Shown one piece after another: positions 30,437 through 36,847 of a stretch of 36,847 nucleotides of DNA; within the stretch, counting starts at the first letter, position 1, and every line of letters begins with the position of its first letter. The notes beneath the pieces were generated by a model. It searched no databases. It was not told where the DNA came from and worked only from the letters and a program-made list of their open reading frames with translations. Location of the stretch: positions 1-36,847 of the forward strand of contig LRSR01003399.1 in the NCBI GenBank assembly GCA_001579985.1, read 5' to 3'. The translations under genes were made by a program, and so were the position numbers. The DNA comes from Hypsibius dujardini. Taxonomy: Eukaryota; Tardigrada; Eutardigrada; Parachela; Hypsibiidae.

Positions 30437-30961
30437 CACTGCATTACTGAACTATGCGTCCGCACACCACCCAACCCTTGGTCCTTGGTCCAGCAGTAAG
30501 AGCATACTTCCGTTTCGGAAGCTGCACCCTTAAGCGCACTGCAGTCATAGCATGCATGGTCATCGGATCGGGAGGACCGTCCTGTTGCCCGGGGTTTGCG
30601 CGGGTTCGCGGTACCGATGGGTGTTTCCTTTCCTCGCAGGCCCGGGCGTTTTAGTTACAGTACAGTGCATGCTCGAATCAACTCAATCCGGTGATGCTGG
30701 AGGGAACGACTACTTTGCTGACGCGTACCCGCGTGTGCGTGTGCTCGGTCGCCCGCAGCCGCTCGCTGCTGCGCGGCCGTTTCGGATAGGGATGTAAAAT
30801 CGTTATGGAGGCCCTTTTTATCGATTAAAAAGCGCGTGAGTAGGAGCCGCAGTGGTGGAGAGGTCTTTCCGCGTAAACTCTGCCGTTTTCGGGTGGTGCT
30901 GATGTGTTGTGGATCCCGATAATGCGCGCGCCCGGCCAAGTTAACACAGCCAAGACCGTGT

Positions 30962-31020
30962 GTTGCTTGTGTGTCTGTGTTGTGTGTGCGTTGTGTGTGT
31001 GTGTGTGCGTGTGTGCGTTG
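30962..31020. repeat. GT-rich microsatellite
   Basis: Imperfect gtgtgtgt with occasional gcgt interruptions in the GC-rich region upstream of PITPNM. Confidence 0.85.
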
Positions 31021-31568
31021 TTGTGGGCCAGTGGGCCTTGTGGTGGCTCTCACAAAAATAGAAGCACACTCTCCCTCGCTCTCGCACTCAAATCCCTTTC
31101 TTTTATGTTTGTCACTCTTCTCTCTCACTCCTTTCTTCCCTTTCACCGGCAGGCATCAGCATCAGCAGCACACTACAGTACTGGCGATGGCAACCTCGCA
31201 CACGGCCCCATCTGGACGAAGGAATCAGCTGGTCGTACCAGCGAAAGAAATCCTTTGATTGAAATTGTAGACGAGCTCAAAATCGGCCATTGTGTGTGGA
31301 TGTGTGGATGTGTGGATGTGTGTGGGGGAATCTTTTGAGATGTGTGGCTGGGTGCCTTTGGGAGGATGAAGCTACGGATGGATAATGGAGGATTAAGTCC
31401 GTTTGTTGGGCATAATTTCTTGACGATGGCGGAAGGCTGGGGATACTGGTAAAGGTGTGATTTTTCTGATTTTCGGCCGTCAACTCGGAGGAGCTTCAGA
31501 CGGCATCGGTTGTTGCCTGATTGTGTGTTTTTTTGCGACGGAAGCGCGCGCGGAGAGACATCTGAAAT

Positions 31569-33003
31569 ATGCTCATAAAGGAGTATCGGATACCCCTCCC
31601 GATGTCGGTGGAGGAGTATCGGATTGCTCAGCTGTACATGATCCAGGTACGGACACGCTGCACAGTGGTTGAAACTGCTTGGCTGCTCATGGTCGTGGTG
31701 AAATCAATCAACCGAGCGTTGCGTGTTGACGGTGTGATTGTTCAATCAATCAACCGAGCGTTGCGTGTTGACGGTGTGATTGTTCAATCAATCAATCGAG
31801 GTTTGCCTCTTGATGGTTTGGCTGCTCAATCAATCAATCGAGGGTTGCCTGTTGACGGTGTGGCTGCTCAATCAATCAATCAAATTATCGGTGCACATCA
31901 GCTGACTGAAATGTTTGTTTACATTTTGTTGTCTTCCGATTTCGAGGGCTTTGTGGTCCCTTTCTAGTTGCTGGTATTGATATCTTCGTTTGATTTAGAA
32001 TTAAATAGTCTCGGTGGTTAATTATTTCATCAATCAAAGCAATCAATGGAAAGGAAAAGCATTAACAGTCATTTTTTTTTGTATTTTTTACTTACGAGGT
32101 TTTTTTCTCCCAATGCGGCCTCCGCAACGCTTCTAACCGAATTTTACGTAGTAATATTTGTGCAAAACTGACAATTTGGTTTTCAAGCTATAACTTATTA
32201 AATAATAGTTAACTGTCCGTGTCACTCTTTCTTAATAATTGAAACCATATTCCTCTGTACACTGGCGCGCATACAGGTTCGGTCTTCTTGACTTGACTGG
32301 ACTCGATTCCATTGGGTCAAGCACTGTATCAGTATTAAGCAATAATGCTTAAATTCTATTTCTTTTTCTTTCAGAAAAAGTCTCGAATGGAAAGTGAAGG
32401 ACGCGACAGCGGCGTTGAGATCATCGTCAACGAGCCGTATTCGGATGGGCCCGGCGGGTCCGGTCAGCTCACCAAAAAAGTCTACCACATCGGTCGACAT
32501 CTTCCAGGATGGCTACATAAATTACTGGGTCGCCACTCACCGGAGGCCCACGAAGAAGCTTGGAACGCCTATCCGTACACCAAGACGCGTTACTCCACGC
32601 CGTTGTTTTCGAGTTTTTGCATTGATATTGAGACTGTCTATCATCCGGATTTGGGCACCCAGAGTAATGTGTTCGGGCTTGACGACAAGGAGCAGAAGAG
32701 CCGCGAAATTGTCTGGATAGACATTGTCAAGGACACCGTGTCGGATTATAAGGCCTCCGAGGATCCTAAACTGTTCGTATCGCAGAAGACAGGCAGAGGA
32801 CCTCTCACTGACAGCTGGAGGGAGGATTATGCCAGGAATCCCAAAAAGGGACCGGTGATGTGTGCGTATAAGCTGTGCCGGGTGAAATTCGCATACTGGG
32901 GAGCTGAAACTAAAACCGAAAAATTTATCTGCACGGGTAGGAATTGGCTTCTTAAGTTTCCTGTCTGCAACCATCGGACCGTTTCTCTGTCTGTTTGTAT
33001 GAC

Positions 33004-33054
<51 letters not shown>

Positions 33055-36000
33055 TGTCTGCCTGTCTATTTGTCTGCCTTCATGTCTCTCTGTTTGTTTG
33101 TCTGCCTGCTTGTCTGCATGTCTGATTGTCTGACTTACTGCCTGCCTGTCTTTCTTGAAGTTTCTGTGCCTTGTCTTTACTTGTCTGGTTGTGATGCATC
33201 CGTTTTCCTGATTGTCTACCGCCCTTTGGTCTTTCGGTCTGAAAGATTGTGGATATCTATACGGTTGCGAGGGATTATGCGTCTTCCCGTTTCCCCGGCT
33301 CTCATAGAATGCCTGGCACATAATTTTTTATTTATAGAGATGGGGAAGATGATGGTGAGTGCTCACCGACAAGCCTGGTGCTGGCAGGACGAATTTCACG
33401 GCCTGAATATTGACGACATACGGAAGCTGGAACGGGAAACACAGCTGGCACTTGCCAGAAAAATGGCTCCTGCTGCCGGTGAGCATATGCTTTTTGCCTC
33501 TCTGTTTGCGCGGTCGACCACGGAGAATAGCCCTCATTCACCAACAAAGATGACCATTTTTATAGTTTCCGAGAATGAAAATGAGAACGACGAGAACGTG
33601 CCGCCAGCTGGGCAGATTTTCGCAGTCGGCCTGCCGATGCCGTCCGCTGTGGGCAACAACAGTCCCCGGAACAGCCTGATTTCGCACTCCACCGAGCATC
33701 ACCCGTCCTCGCTGCAGCATCCGCTGCCCTATTCCTCTGGCATCCCCTCACTGGAGCGATCGCGCAGCGGATCTAAACAGTCTTTCCACTCACCAAGTAA
33801 GAGAGAGTGTGCACCACACGCACACCCAGACGGAGGGACGCGCGCTTTTCATTACGCTCGAGTAGTCGAGTTTGGGTTTATGCCGGGCTTAATTATGCTA
33901 ATATCCGTGTGCCTCCCCTATTCAGACGGCTCCTTTGCGACAGACGTCCTGGAAGGATTACGCACAGATCTCGAGGATGGCGGGTCGGATGACGAATTTT
34001 TCGACGCTTCAGGTGAGAGAGTGCGGAAATGTAGTGCCTGGAATGATAGCACCATTCTCCCTACTGCATGCCTGATCTGATTTGTCTGTTCTTTCATTGA
34101 TTTTTTTTCCGTTGTCTGACTGACTTCCTAATTGTTTGTGTTCCTGACTATCCGTCTCTCGCAACACAGCTGCTGTGTACATGCATCTATTGTCTGTGAC
34201 GATTCTTGGTCTGTATTCATAAAGTGTCTTCCACAATCTTCCAGAGTGGATTGAACCAGAACTGGTGCGTGAGACGCCGTTAGTCAAGTGGAGCTCCTTG
34301 GAGCTGGTCGAGGAAGACGACCAACCTCGACCCCTAACCAAAGACGGTACGTTACGATGAGGAGGAGAAAAAAGCGGCAACCGGAAAGAACCGTTTCCTC
34401 CCTTATGTCGTGTTCCGCTGGCAACATGCGTGAAGGGAGTGGTAGTCACGTTACGCGCGACGTGTAAATGTCTCCTGTTTCTTCGTCTGTGCAGACAGTA
34501 TTTTCTCCTCGACATTCAAGTCGGATCGGATGCGGCTGGTTCTGACCCAGGCACCGCGGCTGCCGACCGACGCCACCGCGGACGACGACATTTGCCCGAC
34601 GTCGGTGCTGGTGCTGGTCTTTCACGGCGGCTCAATCCTCGACACGACTAACACGATTGATCTCAATGGCAACCGGGCTGACATATCGACTTTCTCCTCG
34701 TGCTTCGACACTGTACTCAACGATCATTACCCCTCGCTACTGGGCCACGTTGTGGTGAAGGGAGTGCGGTGCCCGCCGATCTGCGCCGAGGCGCTTACTG
34801 TTCTATCCAGGTGCGAACATCCATGTAATATGATCTGATCGATCCTCATCTTTCATGCAACCACTTTCAGTTTTTCTAGGAAATGGTTTCTCTTTTACTT
34901 GCCCTTAACTATTGTTTTCCTCGATTTGTCTGTCCGTTGTCTGCCTATCTGTCAGTCGGTCTGTCTGTTTGTCAAGCTGTCTGCTTGTCTGCCTGTCTGT
35001 ATGCCTGTCTGCCGGTCTGTCTGTTTGTCAAGCTGTCTGCCTGTCTGCCTCCATGCCGGTCTGTCTGTTTGTGAAGCTGTCTGCCTGTATGCCGGTCTGT
35101 TTGTCTTCCTGCGTCCGTTTATTTATCCCTCTTTCCGTCTGTTTGTCTGTGCGACCAGTACAGGTCAGCTGTGCTAAATGCTTGAGTCTGCGAATTGTAA
35201 ATCAGTCTGTCCATCTCTGTCTGTCTGTTTGTCTGCCTGTCAGTTATCCGTCCATCCATTTGTCTGTCTGACAGATTGATTGTGCATGTCTGTCTCTATT
35301 AAATGGGTATCAATCGCTTGGTTCTGGCGGCCTAAAGCTATGAAGTATAGACAACATAATTGCGAACTGGCCTCTCGAGTATTGATATTTAGGGGAAGAT
35401 GATGAGAAACTTGATAGCTAGCTATTCATTTGTAATAGGATGTTTTTCTCTCTCTTTCTCTATTTGTCATGCAGCCTGACACCGTACAGTTTCGACGTGA
35501 TGTCCTCCACGGAGACGACTCAATTAAGCCAGGACCACAACCATCTGAGTGCGCTCTCGCTGTTCGCCACATCCTCACCCGCCTACCGGGAGACAGTCAC
35601 AAAGTGCATAAAAAAAGCCAATCAAGTTTATCACGACTTTCTCCAGTCCGTCGAGGGAAAAGGCTACAAGGGACCGGTCTGTCTCGTGGGAGACTCCACG
35701 GCCTCTATGATCGTTTATGATGCTTTATGTCGGTAAGTAGAAAGGCGATGCTCTGTGAGCGTTCCAGTTGTTGCGTCGTTAGTTTGGAACAGGCTTGCCG
35801 ATAATTTTTCCTTTTAACTGCCACGTTGAGAGATATCTACAGTGCAAGGTCATTTTGAACGATTGACCGACTCAAAGGCATATAATGTACAGTGTACAGA
35901 GGTGGCCACAAGATAGCGCTATTCGAGTCAAGCCATTCAGCTAGTTGAGTGAGGCAGTGATCGAGGTAAGTAACTAACTCAGTGAGCCCTACCTTGTGCC

Positions 36001-36847
36001 CACGTTTGTGCATGGCCACGGTTTTCGCACGGGTATTTTCTGCGGGTCTGGGAATCTTATTCAATTTTTAGTCGTCTTGCAACGCGTTGGAAGAGTGCGG
36101 CGATGCACTATTAGTACACTTGTCAGTACTCAGTACAACAGGTCTTTCGGTATACCTTTCTTATCGAAGTGCGATTATCCTAAAATAGTGGTATTTAATT
36201 CTAGTTGCAACGAAAGAATATTTTTGTTTGACTAGCAGCCGTTGGAAAAGGCATCAGGAAGCTCCAGTTGCATAAACTTTAAGCATTTTATTCCCGAACG
36301 GAAATAATATGACATAACACCCGTGCCCGCAGCCATTACGTTAAATTTTTGGTAACTATAATTTTTACAGTTGCTGACAGACTGAAAGCTAAAGCTAAAG
36401 ACATGTTTTACTTTAGTTGTAATTCAATTTTAGTTCCACTTTAGTTCACTTTAGTTTTTCTATCCGTAATCGATGATGGATTTATCGCCTTGGTCATCCT
36501 CTTCTTTTCCACAGTTACGGGGCCAGTGAGGGCAGTTCATCCAGCATCTCTTCCGAGCGGAATGACCTCTACCCAACCAGCCCGTTGGCCACTTCCGTGA
36601 TCAGCAACGTCACTGTAACCGCCGGCGGCAACCCCGACGCGGCAACATCAGTCTCGGTGAGCGGTGCCAGTGCCGGTGGAGCCAGCACCAGTGTGGCGGC
36701 CGCCACGCGACCCTCCCTGAGGCCTACGACTTATCCGGCCTCCCGCAGTCTCTCCAATCCCGGCTCCATGGTTGCTCACCTGCCCAACAGTATCCCGGCG
36801 TTTGCGCCGCTGAGTGAGTCGGGTCGCTATCTCTCCGCGCCGGTGGT
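31569..36847 (+). CDS. PITPNM (rdgB homologue): PITPNM/rdgB-type phosphatidylinositol transfer protein (3' end beyond window)
   Basis: These proteins move phosphatidylinositol and phosphatidic acid between ER and plasma membrane at contact sites. Exons are 31569-31646, 32375-32936, 33338-33478, 33566-33796, 33926-34012, 34245-34346, 34495-34810, 35475-35732 and 36515 to the edge; all phases agree. The protein opens MLIKEYRIPLPMSVEEYRIA. The PITP domain (about 1-265) shows YSDGPGGSGQLTKKVYHIG with the conserved Thr of the inositol pocket, PVMCAYKLCRVKFAYWG and AHRQAWCWQDEF. An exact FFAT-type motif EFFDASE, which binds VAP at the ER, is split by an intron at 34012/34245. Further on are LVFHGGSILDT and VCLVGDSTASMIVYDALC of the central region. 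The DDHD and LNS2 parts should follow outside the window. The last exon is Ser/Ala/Gly-rich and still open at 36847. Which vertebrate paralogue it is closest to cannot be told here. Confidence 0.95.
31702..31885. repeat. 42-base tandem repeat in PITPNM intron 1
   Basis: Four units start at 31702, 31744, 31786 and 31828, with aatcaatcaaccgagcgttg and gtgttgacggtgtg. The first two are nearly identical and the last two more diverged. Length 42 keeps the reading frame of exon 1 open until a stop at about 31965. Confidence 0.92.
32990..33165. repeat. (CTGT)n tract in PITPNM intron 2
   Basis: A pure ctgt run at 33004-33053 grades into degenerate ctgcctgtttgt sequence. It begins about 60 bases after the donor at 32937. 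Confidence 0.93.
34930..35270. repeat. Degenerate CTGT/CTGC tract in PITPNM intron 7
   Basis: Interrupted ctgtctgttt and ctgcctgtct units over about 340 bases lie in the 664-base intron between 34811 and 35474. Longer internal copies (caagctgtctgcttgtctgc type) recur at about 34972, 35030 and 35073. Confidence 0.88.
35733..36514 (+). other. PITPNM intron 8, no feature seen
   Basis: A 782-base intron between donor CG/GTAAGT and acceptor TTTTCCACAG. It is AT-rich towards the right. I saw no repeat array, transposon end or nested gene in it. Confidence 0.6.

Larger units (their letters stand above)
28246..31568. other. Region between TAF6 and PITPNM
   Basis: It holds the 18-base minisatellite, a candidate alternative TAF6 exon (29467-29546), MITE B copy 2 and the 401-base fold-back element. 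The last kilobase is GC-rich with a GT microsatellite and likely contains the PITPNM promoter and 5' UTR. A splice-donor-like GTGAGT at about 30835 and acceptor-like CGGCAG at about 31150 are compatible with a 5' non-coding intron, but this is unproven. Confidence 0.5.

Noticed and set aside
34880-35275. Cys/Leu-rich open frames in the CTGT tract
   Set aside because: Tetranucleotide repeats are open in several frames; the region is a PITPNM intron with matching phases on both sides.
1-36847. CRISPR arrays, phage genes or bacterial operons
   Set aside because: Tandem repeats here have no unique spacers of constant length, genes are split by spliceosomal introns and the proteins are animal families.

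Overview
The window is animal nuclear DNA. Protein-coding genes lie on both strands and are cut by many GT-AG introns, mostly 60-150 bases with a few up to about 1 kb. The conserved proteins are metazoan (SMG6, MED28, C1D, TAF6 and an rdgB/PITPNM-type lipid-transfer protein). Gene spacing, moderate GC and abundant short tandem repeats suggest a small invertebrate with a fairly compact genome. A tardigrade or other ecdysozoan would fit, but the sequence alone does not prove this. I saw no rRNA, tRNA, CRISPR array or operon-type bacterial organisation.

Layout: 1-1430 is the 3' flank of SMG6. 1431-8204 (minus) is an 18-exon SMG6 gene, the nonsense-mediated decay endonuclease, with a complete PIN catalytic site. 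8205-10406 is mostly non-coding. 10407-12201 (minus) encodes Mediator subunit 28 with a very long glutamine/proline/glycine-rich tail. It shares a 418-base divergent promoter with C1D (12620-14041, plus), an exosome cofactor. 14246-16937 (minus) encodes a protein with an extended PHD zinc finger and faces C1D tail to tail. 16938-18899 is non-coding with two small inverted-repeat transposons. 18900-19479 (plus) encodes a small secreted-type cysteine-rich protein. 19937-21941 (minus) encodes an unrecognised protein with an N-terminal KEN box and a C-terminal membrane helix. 22474-22676 (minus) may be a terminal exon of a small gene. 23104-25060 (minus) is an unrecognised five-exon gene. It is divergent from TAF6 (25841-28245, plus), with three 95-base tandem repeats between them. 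28246-31568 holds an 18-base minisatellite, a possible alternative TAF6 exon, two inverted-repeat elements and the upstream region of the PITPNM/rdgB gene, which starts at 31569 and runs off the right edge.

Functionally, several neighbours belong to the RNA polymerase II and RNA-decay machinery: SMG6 in mRNA surveillance, C1D in exosome work, MED28 and TAF6 in transcription initiation, and the ePHD protein probably in chromatin. PITPNM belongs to membrane lipid signalling. This looks like ordinary mixed housekeeping content, not a dedicated gene cluster. The less usual material is the MED28 tail, the KEN-box membrane protein, the cysteine-rich secreted protein, at least four inverted-repeat element types, and tandem repeats placed inside introns and divergent promoters.

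Exon boundaries were read by eye. Each was chosen so that splice signals, reading phase and remembered family similarity agree. No alignment, transcript or database search was run.
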